Source: Parafannyhessea umbonata
Lineage (GTDB): Bacteria; Actinomycetota; Coriobacteriia; Coriobacteriales; Atopobiaceae
Assembly (NCBI RefSeq): GCF_900105025.1
Contig: NZ_LT629759.1
Coordinates: 1,860,001-1,924,000 of the forward strand
Length of the DNA: 64,000 bases
Direction: 5' to 3'
A program made the position numbers and the translations under genes. The notes under the pieces are model-generated. The model ran no database searches. It saw nothing but the letters and a program-made list of their open reading frames with translations, and had not been told where the DNA came from. Positions 31,807 through 41,334 of this stretch are shown here, piece after piece. Each line of letters opens with the position of its first letter. Position 1 is the first letter of the stretch.

Positions 31807-32403
31807 TTACTTGGAGTAGAGCTCGACGATGAGCTGAGCGTCAATGTCAAGGTCGATCTGGTCGCGGACGGGGAGCTGCAGGACGGTACCCTGGAGCTTC
31901 TCGATGTCCACCTCGAGCCACGCGGGAACCGCGACGTGCTCGGAGGAGATCAGGGCCTCCTTGATGGGGAGAAGGTCCTTGTACTTGGGAGCGACGGCAA
32001 CGACGTCGCCGGCCTTCACCTGGTAGGAGGGGATGTCGACGCGGTGGCCGTTCACGGTGATGTGGCCGTGACGGACGGTCTGACGGGCCTCCTTGCGGGT
32101 GCGCGCAAAACCAAGGCGGAAGATGACGTTGTCCAGGCGGGACTCGAGGATGGTCATCAGGTTGTCGCCCGTGATGCCCTCGACCTTCTTGGCCTTGTCA
32201 TAGTAGCCGCGGAACTGCTTCTCCAGAACGCCGTAGATGAACTTGGCCTTCTGCTTCTCGCGGAGCTGCTGGCCGTACTCGCTCTCCTGGCGACGACGAC
32301 GCTGGTGCTCACCGCGATTGCTCTTCTTGTTGTAGCCCATGGTAACGGGCTCGATGCCGAGCTGGCGGCACCTCTTGAGGACAGGGGTCCTATCAACTGC
32401 CAT
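31807..32403 (-). CDS. rpsD: 30S ribosomal protein S4
   Basis: Protein of 198 residues with the S4 RNA-binding domain in the middle (LDNVIFRLGFARTRKEARQTVRHGHITVN...). The four-cysteine zinc site found near the N-terminus of some S4 proteins is absent, which is the C-minus form. S4 nucleates assembly of the 16S 5' domain and can regulate the alpha operon. Here it precedes rpoA by 23 bp. Confidence 0.97.
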   Translation of the reverse strand: MAVDRTPVLKRCRQLGIEPVTMGYNKKSNRGEHQRRRRQESEYGQQLREKQKAKFIYGVLEKQFRGYYDKAKKVEGITGDNLMTILESRLDNVIFRLGFARTRKEARQTVRHGHITVNGHRVDIPSYQVKAGDVVAVAPKYKDLLPIKEALISSEHVAVPAWLEVDIEKLQGTVLQLPVRDQIDLDIDAQLIVELYSK

Positions 32404-32421
32404 TGCTACTGTCCTTCCTTA

Positions 32422-32826
32422 CTACACGCGACGACGCTTGCACGGACGGCAACCGTTGTGCGGAATGGGGGTCTTGTCCTGGATGCCCGAAACCTCGAGG
32501 CCCGCGGCCTGGAGGGAACGGATTGCGGTCTCGCGGCCGGAGCCGGGACCCTTCACGAACACAGCGACCCTGTGAAGGCCGTGCTCCATGGCTGCCTTGG
32601 CGCAGGCCTCAGCCGCGACCTGGGCGGCAAACGGGGTGGACTTGCGGGAGCCCTTGAAGCCGACGGTGCCACCGGACTGCCAGGCGATGACGTTGCCCTG
32701 GGGATCGGTGATGGAGATGATCGTGTTGTTGAACGTGCTCTTGATGTGAGCCTGGCCCACAGCGATGTTCTTGCGGTCGGCGCGACGGACGCGCTGGGTG
32801 CCGCGCTGGTTCTTCTTCTGTGCCAT
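32422..32826 (-). CDS. rpsK: 30S ribosomal protein S11
   Basis: Protein of 134 residues with the family blocks [25 protein letters not shown]-like helix and the C-terminal [16 protein letters not shown] and [19 protein letters not shown]11 binds the 3' major domain and platform near the E site. It lies between rpsM and rpsD with short spacers. Confidence 0.98.
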   Translation of the reverse strand: MAQKKNQRGTQRVRRADRKNIAVGQAHIKSTFNNTIISITDPQGNVIAWQSGGTVGFKGSRKSTPFAAQVAAEACAKAAMEHGLHRVAVFVKGPGSGRETAIRSLQAAGLEVSGIQDKTPIPHNGCRPCKRRRV

Positions 32827-32837
32827 TTATCTACTCC

Positions 32838-33209
32838 CTACCCGCGCTTCTTTGCACCGATCTGACGCTTCTTGCCCTTGCGGGTACGAGCGTTGGTGTG
32901 GGTGCGCTGGCCGTGGACAGGAAGGCCCTTGCGGTGACGGAGGCCGCGGTAGCAGCCAATCTCCATCAGGCGGGCAACGTTCTGACGAACCTCGCGACGG
33001 AGATCGCCCTCGGTGGTGAAGTTCGCGTCAATGTAGTCGCGAATCTTCGTCACGTCGTCCTCGGTGAGGTCCTTGACGCGGGTGTCGGGATTCACGCCAG
33101 TCTCAGCGCAGATCTTGGTTGCGCTGGTCTGACCGATGCCATAGAGATACGTAAGACCAACCTCAACGCGCTTCTCGCGGGGAAGGTCAACGCCGTTGAT
33201 ACGTGCCAA
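32838..33209 (-). CDS. rpsM: 30S ribosomal protein S13
   Basis: Protein of 123 residues. It starts [21 protein letters not shown], has an HhH-type core, and ends in the basic [26 protein letters not shown] tail that contacts P-site tRNA. S13 forms bridges with the large subunit in the head. It follows rpmJ closely. Confidence 0.98.
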   Translation of the reverse strand: MARINGVDLPREKRVEVGLTYLYGIGQTSATKICAETGVNPDTRVKDLTEDDVTKIRDYIDANFTTEGDLRREVRQNVARLMEIGCYRGLRHRKGLPVHGQRTHTNARTRKGKKRQIGAKKRG

Positions 33210-33224
33210 CTTCGAGCTCCTCTC

Positions 33225-33338
33225 TTAGCCCTGACGCTGCTTGTGGCGAGGGTTCTCGCAGATCACGTAAACCTTGCCATGGCGACGAATGATCTTGCAC
33301 TTGTCGCACATCTTCTTGACCGAAGGACGTACCTTCAT
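33225..33338 (-). CDS. rpmJ: 50S ribosomal protein L36
   Basis: Protein of 37 residues, the normal length, too short for ordinary ORF cut-offs. It reads [15 protein letters not shown] at the start and has the zinc ligands Cys11, Cys14, Cys27 and His32 (C-plus form). It lies between infA and rpsM as in most bacteria. Confidence 0.96.
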   Translation of the reverse strand: MKVRPSVKKMCDKCKIIRRHGKVYVICENPRHKQRQG

Positions 33339-33483
33339 TTTGCGTTTCCTTTCGGTAGTTCTAACACGAACTGGTGTTGCTCGACGCCTCAGGTGGTGCT
33401 AAGACGCCTCTATGTACTCGCCCAGCCGCAGGCGTGAATATCCAAGGCTGGATGCGCCCATACGGACGCACGTCCACAAGGGA

Positions 33484-33702
33484 CTACTTGTAGCGATAGG
33501 TGATGCGACCCTTCGTGAGGTCGTACGGGGAAATCTCCACCACGACCTTGTCTCCCGGCAGGATGCGGATGTAGTTCATCCTGATCTTGCCCGAGATGGT
33601 GCAGAGGATCGTCTTTCCATTCTCAAGCTCAACGTTGAACATTGCGTTGGGAAGGGGTTCGATGACCTTTCCCTCCAGCTCGATTCCGCTTTGCTTTGCC
33701 AC
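33484..33702 (-). CDS. infA: translation initiation factor IF-1
   Basis: Protein of 72 residues when started at the GTG at 33702 ([22 protein letters not shown]). This gives the exact family length, whereas the open frame extends nine codons upstream. It is a single OB-fold S1-like domain ([36 protein letters not shown]). IF-1 occupies the A site during initiation. Located between map and rpmJ; 145 bp separate it from rpmJ. Confidence 0.96.
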   Translation of the reverse strand: MAKQSGIELEGKVIEPLPNAMFNVELENGKTILCTISGKIRMNYIRILPGDKVVVEISPYDLTKGRITYRYK

Positions 33703-33837
33703 CTTGCCTACTTTCTCCCTGTGAATCACAGCGACTGAATATCATACATAAATCAACACAGCACGTCCATGACATGCCGGCCGATTCATCTTTGGTGCAC
33801 ATATCGCCAGGCGAGAATAGCCTGGCGCCGCGCTCCG

Positions 33838-34641
33838 CTATTCCTCTGAGCCCACCTTGCCGCCTTGCATGCGACACCATGGGCCAAACGAGTCCTGCGT
33901 CAGGATGACGGGACCATCCTTGGTGATGCCAATCGTGTTCTCGTAGTGGGCGGCAGGCAGACCGTCGTCCGTCACCACGGTCCAACCGTTCCGCCGCACG
34001 TGGGTCTGGGCAAGCCCCAGCGTAAGCATGGGCTCTATGGCTATCATCATGCCCACCTGCAGCAGCACTCCCCTGCCCTTCTTGCCATAGTTTGGCACGT
34101 TCGGGTCCTCGTGCATCGAGTGGCCTACGCCATGGCCCACGTAGTCACGCACAACGCCGTAGCCGTTCTTCTCGGCCTTAGACTGGACGGCGTAGCCAAC
34201 GTCACCAAGGCAATTCCCAGGGACTGCCTGCTCTATGGCGTCCTTGAGGCAGTCGCGTGCGCACTCGCACAGCCCCTTGACCTGATCGGATACCGTGCCC
34301 ACGTAGAACGTCCACGCGTTGTCGCCCGCCCAGCCGGCCTTGTTTGCGCCCACGTCCACGGAAATGATGTCGCCGTCGCGCAGGTACACCTCCGGCGAGG
34401 GAATGCCGTGCACGACCTCGTCGTTGATGGAGGCGCATATGCTACCAGGGAAGCCGCCGTAGCCCTTAAAGCCGGGCTTGGCACCGTTCTGCCTGATGAA
34501 GCCCTCTACCGCCAGGTCAATCTGCTTCGTGCTCGTTCCAGGCTTGGCAAGAGACCCCGCAAGGCGCAGGGCCCTCTTGGAGAGGTCCCCGGCACTTGCG
34601 CGGTACGTGTCCATGTCTAGCTGGGACTTGATGTGGATCAT
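33838..34641 (-). CDS. map: methionine aminopeptidase, type I
   Basis: Protein of 267 residues. Metal ligands can be located in ISVDVGANKAGWAGDNAWT (two Asp), YVGHGVGHSMHE (His), IAIEPML (Glu) and the C-terminal HYENTI (Glu). It removes the initiator Met from nascent proteins. Its ATG overlaps the adk stop (ATGA), indicating translational coupling. There is no N-terminal zinc-finger or SH3 extension. A CGCCAGG/CCTGGCG hairpin at 33805-33827 lies between map and infA. Confidence 0.96.
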   Translation of the reverse strand: MIHIKSQLDMDTYRASAGDLSKRALRLAGSLAKPGTSTKQIDLAVEGFIRQNGAKPGFKGYGGFPGSICASINDEVVHGIPSPEVYLRDGDIISVDVGANKAGWAGDNAWTFYVGTVSDQVKGLCECARDCLKDAIEQAVPGNCLGDVGYAVQSKAEKNGYGVVRDYVGHGVGHSMHEDPNVPNYGKKGRGVLLQVGMMIAIEPMLTLGLAQTHVRRNGWTVVTDDGLPAAHYENTIGITKDGPVILTQDSFGPWCRMQGGKVGSEE

Positions 34642-35264
34642 AGTCCAAGGAGCGCCTTGACGTCGGCGTACACCTCGTCGACGGGGCGGTCTCCGTCAAC
34701 CTCCTTCAGGATGCCATGCTCGCGGTAGTATCCAACGAGCGGAGCCGTTTGGCTCTCGTAGGTGTCCAGACGCTTCTTGATGGTCTCGGGCTTGTCGTCG
34801 TCGCGCTGGTACATCTCGCCACCGCAGCGGGGGCAGACGTCGACACCGGCGCCTGCGGTATAGCCACAGGATCGGCACGTGCGCCTCGAGCTCAGGCGGT
34901 TGATTATCACGTCTGCCTTCACGTCAACAAGAAGCGCCGCATCAAGCGCTATGCCCATGCCCGAGAGCTCCTTGTCAAGCACCTCGGCCTGTGCGTTGTT
35001 GCGCGGGAAGCCATCGAGGATGAAGCCCTTCTGCGCGTCATCCTGCGCAAGACGCTCCTTCACCAGGTCGATAACCAGCTGGTCGGGAACGAGCTTGCCC
35101 GCATCCATATACCCCTTGGCCTCGATGCCAAGCTTGGACTGGGCCTTGACGGCCGCACGGAGCAGGTCGCCCGTAGAGATGTGGGCCACGCCGTAGTCCG
35201 CAACGAGCTTCTGTGCCTGGGTTCCCTTGCCAGCACCCGGGGCGCCGAGAAGGACGATCTTCAT
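34638..35264 (-). CDS. adk: adenylate kinase
   Basis: Protein of 208 residues from ATG 35264. The P-loop GAPGAGKGT is at 7-15, followed by the AMP-binding ISTGDLLRAAV and GFPRN segments. The lid contains a four-cysteine zinc knuckle (CRSCGYTAGAGVDVCPRCG), typical of Gram-positive enzymes. It interconverts ATP + AMP and 2 ADP. Unlike the classical spc operon, adk is separated from secY by a terminator and has its own candidate promoter. Confidence 0.97.
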   Translation of the reverse strand: MKIVLLGAPGAGKGTQAQKLVADYGVAHISTGDLLRAAVKAQSKLGIEAKGYMDAGKLVPDQLVIDLVKERLAQDDAQKGFILDGFPRNNAQAEVLDKELSGMGIALDAALLVDVKADVIINRLSSRRTCRSCGYTAGAGVDVCPRCGGEMYQRDDDKPETIKKRLDTYESQTAPLVGYYREHGILKEVDGDRPVDEVYADVKALLGL

Positions 35265-35322
35265 GGGTTTCCACCTTTCGCATTGCCTTGCGCCGTACCT
35301 CTCTCGACGCACCAACAACCCT

Positions 35323-35352
35323 AGTCTAGCCCCTAAGCAAGGCCGTTGTCGT
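35323..35352 (-). promoter_or_regulatory. candidate adk promoter
   Basis: ACGACA (35352-35347), 18 bp, then TAGACT (35328-35323) on the minus strand, 59 bp before the adk start and downstream of the secY terminator. Confidence 0.5.
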
Positions 35353-35412
35353 TCGCAACACCGGAATTGCCCTTTCGTTCTGGCGGACGGAACCGTTGCA
35401 CAGAGGCCCTGC

Positions 35413-35442
35413 AAAAAAGGAGGGGGCCCGAAGGCCCCCTCC
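35413..35442 (-). terminator. terminator after secY
   Basis: On the minus strand GGAGGGGGCC-TTCG-GGCCCCCTCC is followed by TTTTTT. A UUCG-capped perfect stem with U-run, 34 bp after the secY stop, separates secY from adk. Confidence 0.95.
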
Positions 35443-35475
35443 CCGTGTGGTTGCGCGTTCGACGCAGTCCGAAGG

Positions 35476-36756
35476 CTACTTGAAGAAACCCTCGTAGTTA
35501 TGCATCTTCAGCTGGCTCTCGAGCTGAGAGATCGTGTCCATGGCCACGCCGACCATGATCAGGACCGAAGTACCGCCAAAGGACTGCATCAGGGTGTTGC
35601 CCGTGATGGAGAACAGGATGGACGGAACGACGGCCAGAATCGCCATGAAGAGCGCACCGGGAAGCGTGATGTGATCAAGCACGCTCTTGATGTACTCGGC
35701 GGTCGCGTTGCCGGGGCGTACGCCCGGGATGAAGCCGCCCGCCTTGCGAAGCTGGTCAGCGGTCTCATCCGGGTTGAACACCATGGAGGTGTAGAAGTAC
35801 GCGAAGAACACGATGAGAAGAACGGAGAGCACCCAGTTCACCCAACCGGAGGCAAGCGCGTTCGCAACGAACTGAATCCATCCCACGTTGGGGAAGAAGA
35901 CCGCAAGCTGCGCCGGCAGGTAGAGGAGGGCGGATGCAAAGATGATGGGCACGACACCAGCCGTGTTCACCTTGATCGGCAGATAGGTGGACTGTCCACC
36001 CATAATCCTTCTGCCAACGACCCTCTTCGCATACTGAACCGGGATGCGACGCTGTCCGCGCTCGATGTAAACGATCACCGGAATGATCGCAATCATCACC
36101 AGCACGGTAATCAGCGTTACGACGGTTCCCGTGCTCGAGGTCTTAACCGAGGAGATCAGGGCAGAGGGAAGACCGGCCATGATGTTCGCAAAGATGATGA
36201 GCGACATGCCGTTGCCTATGCCACGCTGCGTGATGACCTCGCCAAGCCACATGATGATGATGGCTCCGGTGAGAAGCACTCCGACGATCACGATGTCCTC
36301 GATGAACTCGGGGAAGCCGAGCTGGGAGAAATCGATGCCGTAGCTCTTGAAGAGGAAGAGGTAGCCAATCGCGTTGATGAGCGCGAGGCCAATCGTAAGA
36401 TAACGCGTGTACTGCGTAATCTTGCGCTGGCCGGACTCCCCTTCCTTTGCAAGCTCTCCAAGGGAGGGAATGACAGCCTGGAACATCTGCAGAATAATCT
36501 GCGCGGTGATGTAAGGCATGATTCCGAGGCTGAAGACAGAGACGCGGGAAAGAGCGCCACCAGAGAACAGGTTGAGCACCGCGATGGCACCGCTACCGGC
36601 GGCAGCCGTCTGGAACGCCTCGAGCATGCTCGCGAACGGCACGCCCGGGGTGGGCAGATAGGCACCAAAGCGATACAGGGCGAGGATTCCGATGGTAATC
36701 AGAATCTTCTTCCTGAGCTCCGGAATGCGGAACGCATTTGCGATTCCCTTTAGCAC
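35476..36756 (-). CDS. secY: protein translocase subunit SecY
   Basis: Protein of 426 residues with ten predicted membrane helices. Family blocks include [16 protein letters not shown] near the N-terminus, the [17 protein letters not shown] segment, [17 protein letters not shown] (cytosolic loop) and [14 protein letters not shown] before the last helices. SecY forms the protein-conducting channel with SecE and SecG. It follows rplO with a 7-bp overlap in the usual spc order, but the downstream terminator isolates it from adk. Confidence 0.97.
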   Translation of the reverse strand: MLKGIANAFRIPELRKKILITIGILALYRFGAYLPTPGVPFASMLEAFQTAAAGSGAIAVLNLFSGGALSRVSVFSLGIMPYITAQIILQMFQAVIPSLGELAKEGESGQRKITQYTRYLTIGLALINAIGYLFLFKSYGIDFSQLGFPEFIEDIVIVGVLLTGAIIIMWLGEVITQRGIGNGMSLIIFANIMAGLPSALISSVKTSSTGTVVTLITVLVMIAIIPVIVYIERGQRRIPVQYAKRVVGRRIMGGQSTYLPIKVNTAGVVPIIFASALLYLPAQLAVFFPNVGWIQFVANALASGWVNWVLSVLLIVFFAYFYTSMVFNPDETADQLRKAGGFIPGVRPGNATAEYIKSVLDHITLPGALFMAILAVVPSILFSITGNTLMQSFGGTSVLIMVGVAMDTISQLESQLKMHNYEGFFK

Positions 36757-37199
36757 GCCTGCTCGACCTTTCCTCCAGCCGCCTCAATCTTGGCCTTGGC
36801 GGAAGCAGAGACCTTGTCGACCTTGACGGTGAGCTTCTTGGTAATCTCGCCGTCACCGAGGACCTTGACGGGGATGTAGTCGTGCTTGATGACGCCCTTG
36901 GCCATAAGGGACTCGCCGTCGACGGTCTCGCCGTCAGCGAAGAGAGCCTCAAGTCGGGCGACGTTCACGGGAGCGTACTCGACGCGGTTGTGGTTCACGA
37001 AGCCAGGGAGCTTAGGAAGACGCATCGCGAGCTGGGTCTGACCACCCTCGAAGCCAGCGCCCTTACCGCCACCGGAGCGGGAGAGCTGACCATTGGTGCC
37101 GCGACCAGCGGTGGTGCCGTGGCCAGAAGAGTTGCCGCGGCCGATGCGCTTGCGGGACTTCTTGGAGCCTTCCGCGGGACGAAGATCATTGAGCTGCAT
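36750..37199 (-). CDS. rplO: 50S ribosomal protein L15
   Basis: Protein of 149 residues, starting [20 protein letters not shown] and followed by the Gly-rich basic extension ([19 protein letters not shown]) that reaches into 23S rRNA, then the globular L15 domain. Its 3' end overlaps the secY start by 7 bp, a common coupling. Confidence 0.97.
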   Translation of the reverse strand: MQLNDLRPAEGSKKSRKRIGRGNSSGHGTTAGRGTNGQLSRSGGGKGAGFEGGQTQLAMRLPKLPGFVNHNRVEYAPVNVARLEALFADGETVDGESLMAKGVIKHDYIPVKVLGDGEITKKLTVKVDKVSASAKAKIEAAGGKVEQAC

Positions 37200-37211
37200 T
37201 TGGTTGACTCC

Positions 37212-37403
37212 TTAGTTCTCTTCAACCTCAACAAGGTGCTTGACCTTGAAGATCATTCCACGAACGCTCGGGTTGTCGGGCAGCACGGCGACGTCGCCGA
37301 TCTTGCGGAGACCCATAGCGAAGCAGGTCCTCGTCTGGTCCTTCTTGACCGACGCGACGGCGCTGCGGACGAGCTTGACAGTGAGCTTCTTCTCGTCTGC
37401 CAT
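37212..37403 (-). CDS. rpmD: 50S ribosomal protein L30
   Basis: Protein of 63 residues, the bacterial short form (KLTVKLVRSAVASVKKDQTRT...). Located between rpsE and rplO with 2- and 12-bp spacers, the conserved spc order. Confidence 0.96.
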   Translation of the reverse strand: MADEKKLTVKLVRSAVASVKKDQTRTCFAMGLRKIGDVAVLPDNPSVRGMIFKVKHLVEVEEN

Positions 37404-37405
37404 AG

Positions 37406-37927
37406 TTAGTCCTCCTTACCGTTGAACATCTCGCTGACGGTAAGGCCACGACGCTCAGCAGCCTCCTCAGGGCTGGAGAGGGACTTGAGGCCCTCGGCGG
37501 CAGCCTTGATGATGTTGAGAGCGTTGTCGGTACCGAGCGACTTGGACAGCACGTTGGTGATACCAGCGAGCTCGAAGAGTGGACGGACGGGGCCACCGGC
37601 GATGACACCGGTACCCTCGATAGCCGGCTTGATCAGAACATGGCCAGCACCGAAGTGGCCGTCAACGGGATGAGGAACCGAGCCGCCGGCGGTAACGGGG
37701 ACGTGGAACATGTTCTTCTTTGCGTCCTCGACGCCCTTCTGGATGGCCAGAGGGACCTCGGCGGACTTACCCTGACCAAGGCCGATGTTGCCCTTGCCGT
37801 CACCGACGACGACGAGAGCGACGAGCGACATGCGGTGGCCGCCCTTAACGGTCTTGGAAACACGGTGGATGTAGACTACGCGCTCCTGAAGATCGGAGTC
37901 ATTCTGGCGCTTACGATCACGTGGCAT
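37406..37927 (-). CDS. rpsE: 30S ribosomal protein S5
   Basis: Protein of 173 residues with the double-stranded RNA-binding-like N-terminal domain ([20 protein letters not shown]) and the C-terminal S5 domain ([20 protein letters not shown]). The basic loop around residue 30, site of spectinomycin-resistance changes in other bacteria, looks intact. It follows rplR by 11 bp. Confidence 0.97.
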   Translation of the reverse strand: MPRDRKRQNDSDLQERVVYIHRVSKTVKGGHRMSLVALVVVGDGKGNIGLGQGKSAEVPLAIQKGVEDAKKNMFHVPVTAGGSVPHPVDGHFGAGHVLIKPAIEGTGVIAGGPVRPLFELAGITNVLSKSLGTDNALNIIKAAAEGLKSLSSPEEAAERRGLTVSEMFNGKED

Positions 37928-37938
37928 TCAAATTCCTC

Positions 37939-38307
37939 CTAGAACTTCAGGCCCGCGGCACGGGCACCGTCTGCCAGAGCCTGGACGCGGCCGTGATAGA
38001 TGAAGCCACCGCGGTCAAACGTGACCTCGGTAACACCCTTGGCGACGGCGCGCTCACCAACGAGCTTGCCGACGAACTCCGCGGCCTCCTTGTTGGAGCC
38101 GATCTTGCCAGTCTCCTTGAACTCGGGGCTCAGGGTAGAGGCGGAGCAGATGGTCTTGCCATCCTTGTCGTCGATGACCTGGGCGTAGATGTGAGCGTTA
38201 GTGCGGTGGACGCTCAGACGAGGACGCTCGGCGGTGCCGAAAACCTTGGCGCGAACGCGGCGCTTACGGCGCTGAAGGCTCGCACGCTTAGCCTGGTTCT
38301 TGTTCAT
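37939..38307 (-). CDS. rplR: 50S ribosomal protein L18
   Basis: Protein of 122 residues when started at ATG 38307 (GAAGGAG upstream); a longer frame begins eight codons earlier but lacks a binding site. It starts [20 protein letters not shown] and ends with [21 protein letters not shown]18 binds 5S rRNA with L5 and L25. Confidence 0.96.
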   Translation of the reverse strand: MNKNQAKRASLQRRKRRVRAKVFGTAERPRLSVHRTNAHIYAQVIDDKDGKTICSASTLSPEFKETGKIGSNKEAAEFVGKLVGERAVAKGVTEVTFDRGGFIYHGRVQALADGARAAGLKF

Positions 38308-38369
38308 ACCTTCTCCTTCAATCGCCATCACCTGACGGGGTGATGGTCTTATCTATGGCCTAGCGAAGA

Positions 38370-38906
38370 CTACTTACCAGCCTTGCCGAGCTTCCTACGA
38401 ATGTGTTCGCCTTCGTAGTGGATGCCCTTGCCCTTGTAAGGCTCGGGCGGACGCTTGGCGCGGACCTCGGCGGCAACCTGGCCGACCTGCTCCTTGGAGA
38501 TGCCCTTGACAACGATGTGGGTGTTGTCGGGAACCTCGAAGGAGATGCCCTCGGGAGCATCAACGAGGACGGGATGAGAGTAGCCGAGGGAGAGGTCGAG
38601 ACCAGTGCCCTTGAGAGCGACACGGTAGCCGACGCCGGTCAGCTCGAGCTTCTTAGCGAAGCCTTCGGAGACGCCGATCACCATGTTGTGGATGAGGGTG
38701 CGGGTAAGGCCCTGCTGAGCGTTAGACTCAGTGGACTCGTCGTTGCGGGTAACGAGAACCTCGGAACCCTCCTGAGCGATGGTCACCAGGTCGGAGAAAG
38801 TGCGAGTGAGCTCGCCCTTGCCGCCCTTGACCGTAACGGTGGCGCCATCGATGGTCACAGTAACACCAGCGGGAACCGTGACAGGCTTCTTACCAATACG
38901 AGACAT
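38370..38906 (-). CDS. rplF: 50S ribosomal protein L6
   Basis: Protein of 178 residues with two L6 domains and the C-terminal signature [20 protein letters not shown]. It starts [20 protein letters not shown]6 lies near the GTPase-associated centre. Position between rpsH and rplR is standard. Confidence 0.98.
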   Translation of the reverse strand: MSRIGKKPVTVPAGVTVTIDGATVTVKGGKGELTRTFSDLVTIAQEGSEVLVTRNDESTESNAQQGLTRTLIHNMVIGVSEGFAKKLELTGVGYRVALKGTGLDLSLGYSHPVLVDAPEGISFEVPDNTHIVVKGISKEQVGQVAAEVRAKRPPEPYKGKGIHYEGEHIRRKLGKAGK

Positions 38907-38936
38907 TGTCTCCTCCTATCTAGATTCGTCCGTTGG

Positions 38937-39335
38937 TTACCAGATGTAGCAGATGACCTCGCCGCCGATGCCGAGCTTGCGAGCATCGCGGTCGCACATC
39001 ATGCCCTTGGAGGTGGAGATGACGGCAGTGCCGAGACCACCCTGGACGCGCGGCATGTCAGCTGCGGTGGTGTAGATGCGAAGGCCAAGCTTGGAGACGC
39101 GACGGATGCCGCGGATGACCTTGGCGTGACGGGCGCCATACTTGAGCGTGATGTGGAGGGTCTTCTGAGGCTTGGTGTCCTCGACCTCGTAGCCCTTGAT
39201 GTAGCCCTCTTCGCAGATGACGCGGGCAATCTCAACCAGGACCTTGCTCGAGGGCATGGAGACCTCGGACTTGCCGGCAGAGTTAGCGTTGCGAATGCGC
39301 GTCAGCATGTCTGCGATGGGATCAGTAACCTTCAT
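38937..39335 (-). CDS. rpsH: 30S ribosomal protein S8
   Basis: Protein of 132 residues starting MKVTDPIADMLTRIRNAN. It has the C-terminal core GLGTAVISTSKGMMCDRDARK that binds helix 21 of 16S rRNA. In E. coli S8 is the translational regulator of spc; no matching mRNA target is recognised here. Confidence 0.98.
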   Translation of the reverse strand: MKVTDPIADMLTRIRNANSAGKSEVSMPSSKVLVEIARVICEEGYIKGYEVEDTKPQKTLHITLKYGARHAKVIRGIRRVSKLGLRIYTTAADMPRVQGGLGTAVISTSKGMMCDRDARKLGIGGEVICYIW

Positions 39336-39422
39336 TGATTCCTTCTCCTTCGTTAGTGATGAAACTGCGCGTCTGGTTCATCCAAGCCCGTAGCAAGGAT
39401 GCCTAAACGCCAGAGCCCTTTG

Positions 39423-39608
39423 CTACCAAGAAGCCTTGGTGACGCCAGGGAGCTCGCCCTTGCTCGCCATCTCGCGGAAGCAGACACGGCAGAGACCGAA
39501 CTTGCGATAGACGGAGTGGGGTCGGCCACAGCGCTGGCAACGGTTCTGCTTGCGCGTCGAAAACTTCGGCTCGCGGTTCGCCTTGACGATCATCGATGTC
39601 TTAGCCAC
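39423..39608 (-). CDS. rpsN: 30S ribosomal protein S14, type Z
   Basis: Protein of 61 residues when started at the GTG at 39608 (GGAGG upstream), the exact length of the zinc form. It reads [19 protein letters not shown] and has the zinc ligands in [10 protein letters not shown] and CRVCFREM. The open frame extends ten codons further upstream but has no better start. Located between rplE and rpsH. Confidence 0.96.
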   Translation of the reverse strand: MAKTSMIVKANREPKFSTRKQNRCQRCGRPHSVYRKFGLCRVCFREMASKGELPGVTKASW

Positions 39609-39668
39609 AAATCCTCCTTCAGGAAGAGACCCCGGCACCCCGCCGGGGTGTTTGACAAACTATATTGA

Positions 39669-40226
39669 CTAGTCCTTCTTGAACGGGAAGTGGAAGGCCG
39701 CGATGAGCGCCCTGCCCTCCTCGTCAGTTGGGGCGGTGGTCACGATGGTGATGTCCATGCCGCGGGTGTGATCGATCTTGTCGAAGTCGATCTCGGGGAA
39801 GATCAGCTGCTCGGTGACGCCCATGGAGAAGTTGCCGTGGCCGTCGAAGGACTTGCTGCTGATGCCGCGGAAGTCGCGGATGCGGGGGATCGCGATGCAG
39901 ATCAGACGATCGAGGAACTCGTACATGCGGTTGCCACGCAGGGTCACCTTGGCGCCGATGGCCTGGCCCTCACGCAGGTGGAAGGTTGCGATGGACTTGC
40001 GGGCGTGGGTCACCATGGGCTGCTGGCCGGTGATGGCGCGGAGGTCGGCAACAGCGCCCTCGATGGCCTTGGAATCGGTAGCAGCCTCCCCGACACCCAT
40101 GTTCACGACGATCTTCTCGATCTTGGGAATCTGGTTGACGTTCTTGTACTCGAACTTCTTCTGCAGCTCGTCGCGGATCTCGGAGACGTACATCTCCTTA
40201 AGACGAGGAACGTACTTGTCTGCCAT
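39669..40226 (-). CDS. rplE: 50S ribosomal protein L5
   Basis: Protein of 185 residues from ATG 40226 (TGAGGAG at good spacing); an upstream in-frame ATG at 40244 gives 191 residues and cannot be excluded. It starts [21 protein letters not shown] and has the family block [21 protein letters not shown]5 binds 5S rRNA and contacts P-site tRNA. It is preceded by an unusual 335-bp gap with a terminator and a large hairpin. Confidence 0.96.
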   Translation of the reverse strand: MADKYVPRLKEMYVSEIRDELQKKFEYKNVNQIPKIEKIVVNMGVGEAATDSKAIEGAVADLRAITGQQPMVTHARKSIATFHLREGQAIGAKVTLRGNRMYEFLDRLICIAIPRIRDFRGISSKSFDGHGNFSMGVTEQLIFPEIDFDKIDHTRGMDITIVTTAPTDEEGRALIAAFHFPFKKD

Positions 40227-40270
40227 GTGGCACTCCTCACTCATGGGGTTTTAAGTGCGGGGTTGGTCCT

Positions 40271-40305
40271 CGCACCTCCTGGTCCCTGTGACCAGGAGCC
40301 GTGCG
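40271..40305 (-). promoter_or_regulatory. large hairpin in the rplE leader
   Basis: Inner arms CTCCTGGTC / GACCAGGAG with loop CCTGT, extended by outer arms CGCAC / GTGCG across a two-base bulge. No T-run follows, so it is not a simple terminator. A binding site for L5 or another ribosomal protein, or an mRNA-processing site, are possibilities. Confidence 0.6.
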
Positions 40306-40506
40306 TCCGTTCCCGAGACATACCTATCCCGTTCATAGAGACGCAAGGTCAAATATTACGTGTTCGCAAGACAAATTTCCAGCACGAACTGGTCTGCGGC
40401 AAATCTCCGCATATCAGACACTATTTCGAGGTGGCTTTGGCGGCATGCCCCGCTCTTCTCGCCTGCCCTTGCTCCAAGATTCTTTCCGAAAAGTTCATTG
40501 CGCACA

Positions 40507-40539
40507 GAAAAAGGGACCCGCCCGAAGACGAGTCCCTTT
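40507..40539 (-). terminator. terminator after rplX
   Basis: On the minus strand AAAGGGAC and GTCCCTTT pair around a TTCG-containing loop and are followed by TTTTT. It would stop or attenuate S10-segment transcription before rplE. Confidence 0.8.
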
Positions 40540-40561
40540 AAATCTCGCTGGGCGAGAAGGA

Positions 40562-40876
40562 CTAGAACTTGGCGCCGCACTTCTTGCAGACGCGGACCTT
40601 CTTGCCGTCCTCCTCGGCGTGGCCGACGCGAGTGGCCTTGCCGCAGGTGGGGCACACGAGGGCGACGTTGGAGACGTCGATCGCGGCCTCCTTCTCGACA
40701 ATGCCGCCCTGCTGGTTGGCCTGGGTCGGACGCTGAGCCTTCTTCACGACTGCAACGCCACGAACGACAACCTTGCCCTCAGAGGGAAGGGCCACGATGA
40801 CCTCGCCGCGCTTGCCCTTGTCCTTGCCGGACAGGACCTCGACCTGGTCGCCCTTCTTAACGTTCATCTTTGCCAT
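40562..40876 (-). CDS. rplX: 50S ribosomal protein L24
   Basis: Protein of 104 residues. A KOW motif lies near the N-terminus ([20 protein letters not shown]). The C-terminal part carries a CxxC...CxxC zinc ribbon (CPTCGKATR and CKKCGAKF), the zinc-binding variant of L24. L24 initiates large-subunit assembly. It ends just before a terminator, making it the last gene of the S10-rplN segment here. Confidence 0.97.
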   Translation of the reverse strand: MAKMNVKKGDQVEVLSGKDKGKRGEVIVALPSEGKVVVRGVAVVKKAQRPTQANQQGGIVEKEAAIDVSNVALVCPTCGKATRVGHAEEDGKKVRVCKKCGAKF

Positions 40877-40890
40877 TCGTTCTCACTCCC

Positions 40891-41259
40891 CTACAGCGTC
40901 TCGGGTGCGAGCGAGACGATCTTCATGTACTTGTGATCGCGCAGCTCGCGTGCCACAGGCCCGAAGATACGGGTGCCCTTGGGCTCGCCATCCTTGTTGA
41001 CCAGGACGCAGGCGTTCTGGTCGAACTTGATGTAGCTGCCGTCCTTGCGGCGGGTCTCCTTGGTGGTGCGGACGACAACGCAGCGAACGATATCGCCCTT
41101 CTTCACAGAACCGCCCGGCGTAGCCTCCTGCACGGCGCACATGATGACGTCGGCGAGGCCAGCATAACGGCGCTTGGAGCCACCCATGACCTTGATGCAC
41201 TTCACGCGCTTAGCGCCACTGTTATCAGCGACGTTGAGCATGGTCTCCATTTGGATCAT
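40891..41259 (-). CDS. rplN: 50S ribosomal protein L14
   Basis: Protein of 122 residues from ATG 41259 (AGGAACAGC upstream), the normal length; the frame is open 17 codons further. It starts [17 protein letters not shown] and has the signature [15 protein letters not shown]14 contacts the 30S subunit in bridge B8. Confidence 0.97.
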   Translation of the reverse strand: MIQMETMLNVADNSGAKRVKCIKVMGGSKRRYAGLADVIMCAVQEATPGGSVKKGDIVRCVVVRTTKETRRKDGSYIKFDQNACVLVNKDGEPKGTRIFGPVARELRDHKYMKIVSLAPETL

Positions 41260-41334
41260 TGCTGTTCCTCCATACCTGCCCGCAAGAGGCGCTCGCTTGC
41301 GCGCGCACATTGTCGGGCGGGGTGAATACGATCG

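Larger units (their letters stand above)
40227..40561 (-). other. rplX-rplE gap (leader of the rplE segment)
   Basis: 335 bp without a gene where most bacteria have a few bases. In minus-strand order it contains a terminator just after rplX (40507-40539), an AT-rich stretch with promoter-like hexamers (TTGACC at 40352-40347, with only loosely spaced -10 candidates), and a very stable hairpin (40271-40305) just ahead of rplE. Confidence 0.6.
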
